In this document: positions 7,452 through 15,045 of the stretch, piece by piece | Layout of the letters: every line of letters starts with the position of its first letter | How positions within the stretch are numbered: position 1 is the first letter of the stretch | From: Micrococcales bacterium | GTDB lineage: Bacteria > Actinomycetota > Actinomycetes > S36-B12 > UBA10799 | DNA length: 64,000 nucleotides | NCBI GenBank assembly: GCA_016719135.1 | Contig: JADKAV010000012.1 | Span: 1-64,000 of the forward strand | Direction: 5' to 3' | Made by a program: the position numbers and the translations under genes | The notes under the pieces: model-generated | Databases searched by the model: none | What the model saw: the letters and a program-made list of their open reading frames with translations, nothing else | Told to the model about the DNA's origin: nothing

Positions 7452-9185
7452 GTGCCGAAAAAGCGTCGCAAGCGCAAACCGCAGCACCGGACTGTTGCTG
7501 CCAGGCCCAGCCACCCCGAGCCCCAGGACGAGTACGCGGGTGAGGGTCTCATCCAGGATCTGCGGCGCGCGATCCGCTCCGACGAACCTCTGGATCTGCT
7601 CAATATGGTCAGTGCACTGCTCGACGTGACCGACCCTCGGCGGCGCAATCCGTTCTCGTCCGAGGAGCCGACCGCGACCCGCGAAGCACTCCTGGAATCC
7701 TTCATCGGCTTGCCGTATGCGGAGACCACTGCAGTGCTGATGGTCATGCGGTCGCTGGTCAGCGACGAGATCGCGAAGGCGCGCATCAACCGGGAGCTGG
7801 CCAACCGGCGCCATCCCATGCCGGTGTGGCTGCAGGGCCTCGATGACGCGGTGGCCGACCCCACGATGCATATGCTGACCCACGTACTGAACGACGGGGA
7901 CGACTATCTCTTCGCGGCGAGACTGCCCACGGGACATCAACTGGCGGCACTGGTCTACGTCGACACGAACATGGGGACCGTCGTCAAGGATGCATTCGTG
8001 GTGCCGGAGTCGCTGGACGAGCTCATGATCAAGCTGCACAGTGTGGCACGAGATCCCGACCAGACCATCGCGCCCACCGACCCAGCCAACGGTCGCGCCG
8101 AGCTCGAGGACGCGATCGCCACAGCGGCCATGTTCTGGCCCCCGATCGAGTCCGAGAGCTGGCCGATGTGCCGCCCGTTGGTGGAATGGATGCTTCGGTT
8201 GCTCCCGTCGGGAGGACAGGTGGCAGAAGTCACGGAATGGTCCGACGAGCAGACCGCGGAGATCGCCGACGACTTCTTCGCCTCGCCGTTCGGCCGCCCA
8301 CTGGACCGCCCGGACGAACGCGATCTGCTGGACAACATCCTGTGGTTCGCCACGTCCTACGCCGGCGGTGATCCCTACCGGTGGAGCAACGTGCGCGTGG
8401 GGATGCTGCTGGAGGACTGGTTCCCCCGCAAGGTCGTCGCCTCCACGTCTTACCTGACGAAGATGCCCAAGGTGTTGCGCGCGTATGTCCGGTACTGCCA
8501 CGACAAACAAGGAATCCGTGCCCAATGGACCGAGGAGACGCTCGCTGCCATCGATCACTTCGAGCCCGAATACCAGAGGCTGATCCGCTCTGAACGGGAT
8601 CAAGGCGCCCAGGCGCTGGTAGCCGCCCTCAGCGCAGGCACACAAGCGGACCCCCAAACACTCGAGGAGTTCGTTCTGGCCGACCTCGACACCGAAGTCG
8701 GTGGTCGGATGCACCTGCAAGGACTCGACGACGCTCCCCTGCCGGACGAACCGTTCGAATGGGCGGGCATCCCCGAGGACATCCATCCCGCCGTACAGGA
8801 GATGCTCGAGGCCTGCGACAGCTTCGCGGACGAGATCGGCGATGTCGAGTACCGCACAGCGATGCGGCGATTCCTCAGTCGTGTGGCTGCTGGGGATCCG
8901 TCGGTCTTTCGAGGCCGGGGCTCAACGGTGCGGGGGGCAGCAGGGGTGGCGTGGGTGATCTCTGAGGCAAACCACATGTTCTCGGCCAAGTTCATCCAGG
9001 AGTCCTTCGGCCTCAAGAGCAGCGTCGCCCCGCGTGGGCGGCCCATGCTGCAGGCGATCGGTCTGTATCCCGATCAATACCAATCCGGCCCTGTGCGACT
9101 GGGCGCCCCGGATCTGCTGCTGTCAGCTCACCGCGCTCAGATCATGCAGCGCCGGGACAAGGCGTTGGCCGGTTTCGATCTCTGA
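7452..9185 (+). CDS. Conserved-looking soluble protein of unknown function (577 aa)
   Basis: Starts at GTG 7452 (VPKKRRKRKPQ) with AGGG eight bases upstream. Reading is open further upstream to 7257, but that would translate the palindromic repeat. A very basic first 20 residues are followed by an acidic, mostly helical protein with no signal peptide or membrane segment. Recognisable but unassigned stretches include VWLQGLDDAVADPTMHMLTHV, a β-rich block around residues 150-190 (YLFAARLPTGHQLAALVYVD), and a repeated-helix C-terminal half. I do not recognise a catalytic motif. It stands alone, followed by a toxin-antitoxin remnant on the other strand. Confidence 0.8.
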   Translation: MPKKRRKRKPQHRTVAARPSHPEPQDEYAGEGLIQDLRRAIRSDEPLDLLNMVSALLDVTDPRRRNPFSSEEPTATREALLESFIGLPYAETTAVLMVMRSLVSDEIAKARINRELANRRHPMPVWLQGLDDAVADPTMHMLTHVLNDGDDYLFAARLPTGHQLAALVYVDTNMGTVVKDAFVVPESLDELMIKLHSVARDPDQTIAPTDPANGRAELEDAIATAAMFWPPIESESWPMCRPLVEWMLRLLPSGGQVAEVTEWSDEQTAEIADDFFASPFGRPLDRPDERDLLDNILWFATSYAGGDPYRWSNVRVGMLLEDWFPRKVVASTSYLTKMPKVLRAYVRYCHDKQGIRAQWTEETLAAIDHFEPEYQRLIRSERDQGAQALVAALSAGTQADPQTLEEFVLADLDTEVGGRMHLQGLDDAPLPDEPFEWAGIPEDIHPAVQEMLEACDSFADEIGDVEYRTAMRRFLSRVAAGDPSVFRGRGSTVRGAAGVAWVISEANHMFSAKFIQESFGLKSSVAPRGRPMLQAIGLYPDQYQSGPVRLGAPDLLLSAHRAQIMQRRDKALAGFDL

Positions 9186-9198
9186 AGCAGTCGGCCGA

Positions 9199-9595
9199 TC
9201 AACCGCTCGACGAGCTGATGTACGAGGCGACCTGCGTGACATAGGCGCGAAAGTCCGACCTGGCAACGGGCACTGCGGCTGCGACAGTCCCAAGTCGATC
9301 GCCGCGTACTCGTGTGCCAGGACATTGCGGAGACCAGCGGCCACAGCAAGTCGTGCCGCGAGCTCTGAGGGCAGCACGCCGATCGCTCCTACGTCGACAA
9401 AGGACTGCCGGTAGGTGGTTGGCGCGGTCCTTTGCCTCGCGACGACGATGTGTGAGTGGATTGACACCGCCAACGCAACCAATCGACTCAGTATCCGCTC
9501 GATCGCATGCCGCAATCGCGCCGGCGAACCTGGCTGACCGAGTCCAGATCCGCAAGCAGTCGAGTGATCAGGTCAAGTCGTGCGACTCGACATCC
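9199..9595 (-). pseudogene. HepT-like HEPN toxin (DUF86), frameshifted
   Basis: Three pieces of one HEPN protein lie in different frames. An N-terminal helix (VARLDLITRLLADLDSVSQ) sits in a frame closed near 9510. The middle reads HAIERILSRLVALAVSIHS through GLRNVLAHEYAAIDLG and carries the HEPN RNase motif R-x4-H-x-Y intact (RNVLAHEY). The C-terminal helix DFRAYVTQVASYISS lies in a third frame after a shift near 9286-9297. No proper start codon is in frame with the first piece. Two or more indels imply a dead toxin or poor consensus sequence. The partner mntA directly upstream is intact. Confidence 0.75.
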
Positions 9596-10003
9596 TCATC
9601 GAGCCATCCCCGCGATCGCCAAGTCCCGTAGCCACTGCGTGTCCATGCGCTCCAGAATCGCCGCGAGTTGCTCACGGGTCAGAATGCCGGGAGCCGCTTC
9701 GAACAACGTGATGCTGCCCACCAGAGCGCGCTCCCGTGCGACCGGACCCGCATCATTCAGCACCGTCACATCGACTTCCTGGAACTCACTGACGCGGATG
9801 AGATCGTCGAGCAGTCCGAGGACATCGGGCTCCGGCAGCGCGCGGTCGAACAGGACGGCAAGGTCGAGATCATGAGGGTTGCCCGTGGGCTCGACAGCGC
9901 TGCCGAATGCGGTCATGAGCACCACGCCTCGGTTACGACAGATCGTGGCTACGTCGTCATTACGCGCCCTCAGAGAATTCAGCGCCACTCGCGCGTCCGT
10001 CAT
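9596..10003 (-). CDS. mntA: MntA-type minimal nucleotidyltransferase antitoxin
   Basis: 135 residues. The MNT signature G-S-x9-D-x-D is present (FGSAVEPTGNPHDLDLAVLF, about residues 33-52), with a third acidic strand VDVTVLN. In HepT/MntA pairs this enzyme adds AMP units to the tyrosine of the HEPN R-x4-H-x-Y motif and so silences the toxin. ATG 10003 is the start. The stop overlaps the expected hepT start region (CGATGAGG), the normal order for this module. The gene is complete although its toxin partner appears broken. Confidence 0.85.
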   Translation of the reverse strand: MTDARVALNSLRARNDDVATICRNRGVVLMTAFGSAVEPTGNPHDLDLAVLFDRALPEPDVLGLLDDLIRVSEFQEVDVTVLNDAGPVARERALVGSITLFEAAPGILTREQLAAILERMDTQWLRDLAIAGMAR

Positions 10004-10059
10004 GGTCGCAATGCTAGACGCTCGCTCACATCTTGATCGTGCTCAGCGCAGCTGCCTGC

Positions 10060-10236
10060 TCAAGGTCCGTATCCCCCCAGCGTGAGAACTGCACGATCGC
10101 CGCCTGGGATCGCTGAGGTGACCGTCCGTCGCCCGTGAGTCTTTACGGCCCCGAACCAATCGTGGGCGACGCTGCGGAAGCGGTGCGCGGGGTTGAGAAG
10201 CGCCACTAGTACGTTGACGTCGAGCAGTACGCTCAC
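10060..10236 (-). pseudogene. Truncated VapC-like PIN-domain toxin
   Basis: 58 residues from GTG 10236. The first 30 residues match the beginning of VapC PIN domains (SVLLDVNVLVALLNPAHRFRSVAHDWF), including the first catalytic Asp. After that the sequence loses resemblance and ends, whereas VapC proteins are about 130 residues, so the conserved central and C-terminal acidic residues are missing. The start codon overlaps the stop of the vapB-like gene (CCGTGAGC), confirming a former vapBC operon. Confidence 0.6.
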
Positions 10237-10403
10237 GGTGACTCATCCAGCAACTCCTGGACCATCTCGGGGGTTACCGCCTTCGTCGTGTTGGGGTGAG
10301 GGGCACCCCATTCCGAAAATGGTCGCTCATCGCTCGGCTCGGCTGCGGCGCGACACTTGGCCGCAAGGAGGACATCGTCGTCGACGTTGAGCGTCGTTCG
10401 CAT
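10233..10403 (-). CDS. VapB-like antitoxin, internally shortened
   Basis: 56 residues. It begins with the ribbon-helix-helix start typical of VapB (MRTTLNVDDDVLLAAK) and ends with VTPEMVQELLDESP, the usual C-terminal toxin-wrapping tail. The roughly 20 residues that normally complete the second RHH helix appear to be missing or replaced by a Pro-rich linker (PFSEWGAPHPNT). It is coupled to the truncated vapC by a 4-bp overlap. Probably a decaying module. Confidence 0.55.
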   Translation of the reverse strand: MRTTLNVDDDVLLAAKCRAAAEPSDERPFSEWGAPHPNTTKAVTPEMVQELLDESP

Positions 10404-10550
10404 GGGGACCATCATGCACCGCGCACCAAGAACCTCCGTCCACTTTTGCGCCAAGGTCGTTGTCCGCATACGCCCATGCAGCCGGCGGTCGATCGCCATG
10501 CACATCCAGGCGCGAGATGCGGACACCTCGACCACGAGTAGCCTCGAAGT

Positions 10551-10931
10551 ATGCCCACGACTCTCGGACCGCTCACAGATTTCCCCATCGACAAGCCCAC
10601 CCCGGTCACGATCGACGGCGACAAATACCTGGTCATTCGCCCGTCGGAGAACCCCGACGAGGTCTGCATCGTCAGCGACCGGTGTCCGCATGCCGGGCTC
10701 AGCCTCAGTCGCGGCCCGCGGGGCGGATACGAGGACGGGGTCATCACCTGCCCCTGGCACAACTCCCGTTTCGACGTTTGCTCCGGGGAAAACCTCGACT
10801 GGACTCCTGGCGTCGCCGGCGTCAAGGCCCCTAAATGGTCGCGCCGACTCATCGCGATGGGCAAATCGCCGGCGCCACTCACCGTCCTGGCTGCGTCGGT
10901 CAAGGACGGCCAGGTCGTGGTCGACCGCTGA
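10551..10931 (+). CDS. Rieske [2Fe-2S] ferredoxin-like protein
   Basis: 126 residues. The Rieske ligand pairs are complete: C-x-H in DRCPHAGLS (about residues 44-52) and C-x2-H in TCPWHNSRFD (about 66-75). This is a soluble single-domain Rieske protein such as supplies electrons to oxygenases or is fused to NirD-like proteins. It is the first of three tightly spaced plus-strand genes (Rieske, SRPBCC, SDR), but no oxygenase subunit is present to name a pathway. Confidence 0.87.
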   Translation: MPTTLGPLTDFPIDKPTPVTIDGDKYLVIRPSENPDEVCIVSDRCPHAGLSLSRGPRGGYEDGVITCPWHNSRFDVCSGENLDWTPGVAGVKAPKWSRRLIAMGKSPAPLTVLAASVKDGQVVVDR

Positions 10932-10975
10932 ACGGTTCGACGCCGCCCCGAAACCGCCAACGAAAGGCCACTGAC

Positions 10976-11416
10976 ATGGCGAATGTCCACTTCACCGTCA
11001 CGCGCGACCTTCCGCTGTCCGCCAGGGACGTATTCGACGAGCTGATCGACTGGAAGGGCCACGCCGAGTGGGTGCCCCTCACCCGGGTGGAAATGCTGCG
11101 CGGTGATGGTGGACCAGGAACCGAATTCGTGGCGACGACGGGCATCGGCCCCGTCGCACTGCCGGACCGCATGCGCGTCGATGAACTCGACCCGGTGGCC
11201 ATGACCAGCCGCATCACCAAGATCGGGCCGGTGCTGTCCGGCGAGGTCCATCTGTCCGTCACATCAACCGGCGAGAACAGCTCTCGTCTTGAGTGGGTCG
11301 AGGACATTCGGGTGCCTGGTGTGCCGCAGTTCCTTGCCAAGCCCGTAGCGGCCGCCGCCCGGAAGGGCTTCCAAGTGTCGATCACGCGCTTGGCCAGACT
11401 CGTCGCGGTGAAGTGA
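10976..11416 (+). CDS. SRPBCC (START/polyketide-cyclase-like) protein
   Basis: 146 residues from ATG 10976, with GAAAGG nine bases upstream. It has the SRPBCC layout: a first strand (VHFTVTRDLPLSARDVFDELIDW), a W-containing turn, alternating strands such as RLEWVEDIRVPG, and a long C-terminal helix (FLAKPVAAAARKGFQVSITRLARL) that closes a hydrophobic ligand pocket. The ligand is unknown. It follows the Rieske gene by 44 bp and precedes the SDR gene by 43 bp, so co-transcription is likely. Confidence 0.8.
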   Translation: MANVHFTVTRDLPLSARDVFDELIDWKGHAEWVPLTRVEMLRGDGGPGTEFVATTGIGPVALPDRMRVDELDPVAMTSRITKIGPVLSGEVHLSVTSTGENSSRLEWVEDIRVPGVPQFLAKPVAAAARKGFQVSITRLARLVAVK

Positions 11417-11459
11417 GCTTGGACGGGCGGAACTGCGACTCTGCTGAAATGGTGCGGAC

Positions 11460-12155
11460 ATGACCTCTCTAGCCGATTGCTCAGTTCTCGTCGTCGGTGC
11501 CACCGGTGGGCTCGGAGCTCCCATCAGTAGGCAGTTGGCCGCCGAGGGCGCGAAACTCACCCTGCTCGGCCGCGATGCTGGCCGGCTGGAAGCCCTCGGT
11601 CTCGACGCGACCCTGGTGACCGGTGACCTGCGCGAAACGCAGACCGCGACCAATGCCGTGACGGCGGCTCTTTCGGCCCACGGGCGGCTCGACGGTCTCG
11701 TGGTCGCCTCGGGGGTCGTGGCTTTCGGACCGGTGGCAGACGTCCCCGACGATGCGCTCCTCGACCTCTTCCTCATCAACACGCTCGCCCCGATTCGCCT
11801 ACTCCAAGCGGCACTGCCGCACCTGGTCGCCTCGCGCGAAGCCGGCAACTCGCCGTTCGTCGTGAACCTCAGCGCGGTCGTGGCCGAACAGCCGACTGCC
11901 GGGATGGCCGCCTACTCGGCCTCCAAGGCCGCGCTCACCGCCTACGACAGCGCCGCCGCCCGCGAACTGCGCCGCGCGAAGCTCCGGTTGATCGATGCCC
12001 GGCCACCACACACGGAGACCGGACTGGCGGACCGGCCCATCGCGGGATCGGCACCGCGGTTACCGCACGGACTCGCCCCCGAAGACGTTGCCGGCAGGGT
12101 GGTCTCCGCGATCCTGAATGACGAGTCGGATCTGCCCAGCGGCGCTTTCAACTGA
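11460..12155 (+). CDS. Short-chain dehydrogenase/reductase (SDR)
   Basis: 231 residues. The Rossmann motif G-x3-G-x-G is at the start (VVGATGGLGAPIS, residues 10-22), the catalytic Ser lies in VNLSAVVAEQP and the Tyr/Lys pair in AYSASKAAL. This is the classical SDR triad. It is slightly short for the family because the substrate-loop region is compact. Substrate not deducible. It ends the Rieske/SRPBCC/SDR run. Confidence 0.88.
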   Translation: MTSLADCSVLVVGATGGLGAPISRQLAAEGAKLTLLGRDAGRLEALGLDATLVTGDLRETQTATNAVTAALSAHGRLDGLVVASGVVAFGPVADVPDDALLDLFLINTLAPIRLLQAALPHLVASREAGNSPFVVNLSAVVAEQPTAGMAAYSASKAALTAYDSAAARELRRAKLRLIDARPPHTETGLADRPIAGSAPRLPHGLAPEDVAGRVVSAILNDESDLPSGAFN

Positions 12156-12215
12156 GGCGGCAGTTGCCGCGATCGTGGATCCGTTCCGTGGCCGCACACG
12201 CCACAAGGCGCCAGG

Positions 12216-12503
12216 TCAGGCGACGTCGGTGAGAGAGCGGACCTTGTGCGGACCGGACGCCCGCTCAGCGGCCAGGTCGTGGGCGGTCTGCATCCCAAGC
12301 CAGGCACGTGCCGTGCCGACGCCGGCCTCCTCCAGGCGAACAGCGAGGTTCGGGCTGATCCGAGCATGGCCGTGCAACACCCTGCTGAGCGCCACGTGTG
12401 AGATTCCCAGGCGCGACGCGGCCTCACTCACGCCCAAGCCGAGTTCGGCCAGCACGTCCTCGCGCAGGATCTCACCGGGATGCACCGGGGTCTTCATCAT
12501 CAC
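12216..12503 (-). CDS. higA: HigA-family antitoxin (XRE helix-turn-helix)
   Basis: 95 residues. The family start PVHPGEILREDVLAELGL is followed by a helix-turn-helix (VSEAASRLGISHVALSRVLHGHA) and a C-terminal dimerisation helix ending in HDLAAERA. It should neutralise the HigB toxin and repress the operon. It lies 16 bp downstream of the toxin gene, the toxin-first order characteristic of higBA. Both genes look intact, unlike the other two TA loci nearby. Confidence 0.9.
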   Translation of the reverse strand: MMMKTPVHPGEILREDVLAELGLGVSEAASRLGISHVALSRVLHGHARISPNLAVRLEEAGVGTARAWLGMQTAHDLAAERASGPHKVRSLTDVA

Positions 12504-12519
12504 GTCGTCACCTGATCCT

Positions 12520-12816
12520 TCAGTGGTAGTCCTGATAGTCAGCGAGCTCTACGTCGTTCTCGACGAATCTGAACGTCACTGGCCAGTTGCCGTTGACCCA
12601 GACCGACCAGTGGCCGGCCGAGGTCCCCTTGAGCCGGTGGGTCCGGAACGAGGGGATCGACAGATCTTCCGGGGTCTGGGCCACGTCCAGTGCCGACAGA
12701 ATCCGCAGCAGTTTCGGCACGTGCGCGGGCTGTACACCCTTCTTCGAGCCATCGCGATACAACCGCTCCAGGCCTTTGTGCCGGAAGCTCACGATCACAG
12801 GATGAGTGTGTCGCAT
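12520..12816 (-). CDS. higB: HigB/RelE-superfamily mRNA interferase toxin
   Basis: About 98 residues from ATG 12816; a GTG six codons later (VIVSFRHKGLERL) is also possible, and neither has a strong ribosome-binding site. The family landmarks are SFRHKGLERLYRDGSKKGV at the start, LKGTSAGHWSVWVNGNWPVTFRF in the centre and the ending VELADYQDYH. HigB toxins cleave mRNA on the ribosome. Upstream of the start lies a 420-bp intergenic stretch that presumably carries the autoregulated promoter. Confidence 0.88.
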   Translation of the reverse strand: MRHTHPVIVSFRHKGLERLYRDGSKKGVQPAHVPKLLRILSALDVAQTPEDLSIPSFRTHRLKGTSAGHWSVWVNGNWPVTFRFVENDVELADYQDYH

Positions 12817-13238
12817 ATCGATACACTCGCCGGACGCAGTTGAGTCTGCCTCCTGGTCTATGCAGATGCGTCGTCGAGGCATTCACATCGACTTCGCTCG
12901 CCGACGTGCGCTACGCAGCGTTGGGCCTGGCCCGCATCCGAGCATCCAGCCGCACTTGCGCTGTGAAGCATCAACGACGTGGTCGCGCAGGGTTCAGCGG
13001 AGGATGACCAGCGCCGCTATCAGGCCGACCGGACACCAGACGGCACCTTGCGAGTCTGGCTTGCGCGCCAGGTGGACCTGGCCGCCCGACCGAGGACGAG
13101 ACCGTGGCCACCGATGTGCGGCGCCCTGAGGCGAGCGGGCCGCGATAGACAATGCAGGGGTGGCTGTCCAGACGTCTCGCACGATTGCTGAGTGTCGGGT
13201 ACACCCGCAACGCCATTGCCCGCCTGTGAGGATGAGCC
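12817..13238. other. Intergenic stretch without a supported gene
   Basis: Divergent spacer between higB and the PLP decarboxylase gene. Several short frames cross it on both strands, but none has family resemblance or a good start. A minus-strand frame ending near 12994 closes with a hydrophobic stretch (VGLIAALVIL), which could be a remnant of a membrane protein. Nothing else could be supported. The only clear element is the ribosome-binding site GAGGATGAG just ahead of 13239. Confidence 0.5.
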
Positions 13239-14657
13239 ATGCCCACTGACCCGCGCTCGCTACGATCTGACGCACCCTTGCTCGACGCGTGGCTCCGGTT
13301 CCACGAGGCGACTCCCACTCCGTTCACCATCCCAGGTCACAAGCACCGCCTCGACCTGGTGGGCGACGTGGTCGCCGGTGACGTGCCGCTCTATGGGGGG
13401 CTGGACACCATGAAGCTGTCTGCCGGGGTGCTTGCCGAGGCGCAGGCGCGTGCGGCGCACCTGTGGGGCGCCGACGTCTGCCGTTTCTCCACTGGCGGTG
13501 CCACACATGCGAACCAGGCCTTGGCGTTGGCGGTCGGCGGCGAAGGCAAGACGGTCGTCGTGAGCCGCACCCTGCATCGTTCGCTGCTGCTCGGACTGGT
13601 GCTTGCCGGCCTGACACCGGTGTGGGTGCGCCCCGAGACGGACGCAATCACGGGTCTGCCGCTGGGGGTCGCGCCCGAGTCGGTGGCGGCCGCGCTGGCG
13701 GCGCACCCGGAGGCAAGCGCGGTCTTTGTCGGCGATCCGTCCTACGTCGGCACGATCGGGGACGTGCAAGGTCTGGCGCAGGCGGCCCACGCCCATGACG
13801 TGCCGCTGATCGTCGACGCCGCCTGGGCCGCACATTTCGGCTTCCACCCCGATCTTCCGCCTCATCCCCTGCAGTGCGGTGCCGATGCGATGGTCACCAG
13901 CGCCCACAAGACACTGCCCGCCTGGAGCCAGGCCGCATTGGTGCTAGCCCGCACCGATCGGATCGACCCGGCACGGCTGGATGCCGGCGTGGAGGCCACC
14001 GCGACGACGAGCCCCGCCGGAGCCATCCTCGCCAGCACCGACGCATCCCGCGCCCTGCTCGAGCGCGACGGGCGAGAGTTGTTGGGTCTGGCCATAGCCG
14101 CCACGCGCGCAGCCCGCGACCGGCTGCAGCAGGTCGATGGCCTGGCTGTGCTCGACGGACCCGACGTCGACCCGCTCAAACTGACGCTCGTGCTCTCGGG
14201 TACCGGAGCCGATGGCAATTCGGTCGAGCGTGATCTGATCGCGGCGGGCATGCCCGTCGAATCCGCCGATCGCGACGTCCTCACTGCGATCGTGACCCTT
14301 GCCGACACCGAGCAGTCCCTGGCCCGGCTCGCTGATTGCATTGATGCCTCGATCGATCGGCATCGAGGCGATCCGCGACCACCCGAAGAACCGGCCGCGT
14401 ACTGCGTCGAGCCGGTGGTGATCGTCCCGCCGCGCGAGGCCTTCTTCGCAGCCGCCGAGCCGATCGCGACCAATGACGGGGTGGGGCGGGTCAGTGCAGA
14501 ACTCATCGCGCCCTACCCGCCGGGCATCCCCGTTCTCGCCCCTGGTGAGGAGGTGACGCCGGCAGTGCTCGAGGCGCTTGTGCGAGCCCGCACCGCCGGG
14601 ATCAGGATCGCGTACGCGGCCGACCCGAGCTTGTCGACGATCCGTGTCATGACCTGA
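13239..14657 (+). CDS. Orn/Lys/Arg decarboxylase-type PLP enzyme
   Basis: 472 residues, fold type I PLP enzyme. The start resembles the short bacterial arginine/lysine decarboxylases (TPFTIPGHKHR, YGGLDTMKLSAGVLAEAQARAA). The cofactor-binding region follows in order: STGGATHANQ, VDAAWAAHFGF and the Schiff-base lysine at Lys224 in TSAHKTLPAWSQ. The small C-terminal domain (VEPVVIVPPREAFF, AELIAPYPPGIPVLAPGE) is complete. It is shorter than E. coli SpeA/CadA-type enzymes and lacks their wing domain. The substrate (Arg, Lys or Orn) cannot be chosen from sequence alone. Confidence 0.87.
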   Translation: MPTDPRSLRSDAPLLDAWLRFHEATPTPFTIPGHKHRLDLVGDVVAGDVPLYGGLDTMKLSAGVLAEAQARAAHLWGADVCRFSTGGATHANQALALAVGGEGKTVVVSRTLHRSLLLGLVLAGLTPVWVRPETDAITGLPLGVAPESVAAALAAHPEASAVFVGDPSYVGTIGDVQGLAQAAHAHDVPLIVDAAWAAHFGFHPDLPPHPLQCGADAMVTSAHKTLPAWSQAALVLARTDRIDPARLDAGVEATATTSPAGAILASTDASRALLERDGRELLGLAIAATRAARDRLQQVDGLAVLDGPDVDPLKLTLVLSGTGADGNSVERDLIAAGMPVESADRDVLTAIVTLADTEQSLARLADCIDASIDRHRGDPRPPEEPAAYCVEPVVIVPPREAFFAAAEPIATNDGVGRVSAELIAPYPPGIPVLAPGEEVTPAVLEALVRARTAGIRIAYAADPSLSTIRVMT

Positions 14658-15040
14658 CGCGGGCCTCCTTGCGATCCTCGCTGTCGGTGTATCCGACATC
14701 ACCATGAGCGTCCCGGCTGGTCCACTTGGAGAACCGGTGCCCGTTCGCGGCCTGCAGATAGCCGACCAAGCATCGGCATGCCGCCGCGACCATCTGCTTC
14801 TGACCCTTCTGCGGTGTCACCGTCCTCCGCACCACGGCCAGCTCGATGGTTACGGTGGGACCGCCGCAGGATCCCCCAGTCGTTGCAGTTGCGCGATGAC
14901 ACGGTGGCACTCAGTGATCCCACCACGGCCGTAGTGCCATTAGCGGTGGCCGTCAACGAGAACGGCGTCGTGTAGCTCCCCTCGCCGACCCGTTGCGCAA
15001 AGGAGACCGCCTTGGCGCAATTCTCAGACAGGCCAGAGCC
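14647..15040 (-). pseudogene. Fragment of a Cys-containing protein, frameshifted
   Basis: Two minus-strand frames join into one plausible protein. The upstream piece reads GLSENCAKAVSFAQRVGEG, then SLTATANGTTAVVGSLSATV and CND. The downstream piece reads CGGPTVTIELAVVRRTV, then QMVAAACRCLVGYLQAANG, and ends DSEDRKEARVRS. The shift falls at a G5 run near 14875-14880. No in-frame start was found before the S41 gene's stop codon, so the N-terminus is missing or lies in that gene's end. Function unknown. This fills the space between the decarboxylase and the S41 gene. Confidence 0.35.
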
Positions 15041-15045
15041 ACCGA

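Noticed and set aside
10404..10550. Extra coding sequence upstream of the vapB-like gene
   Set aside because: The long frame there has no resemblance to any protein and lacks a ribosome-binding site; it is the promoter spacer shared with the Rieske gene.
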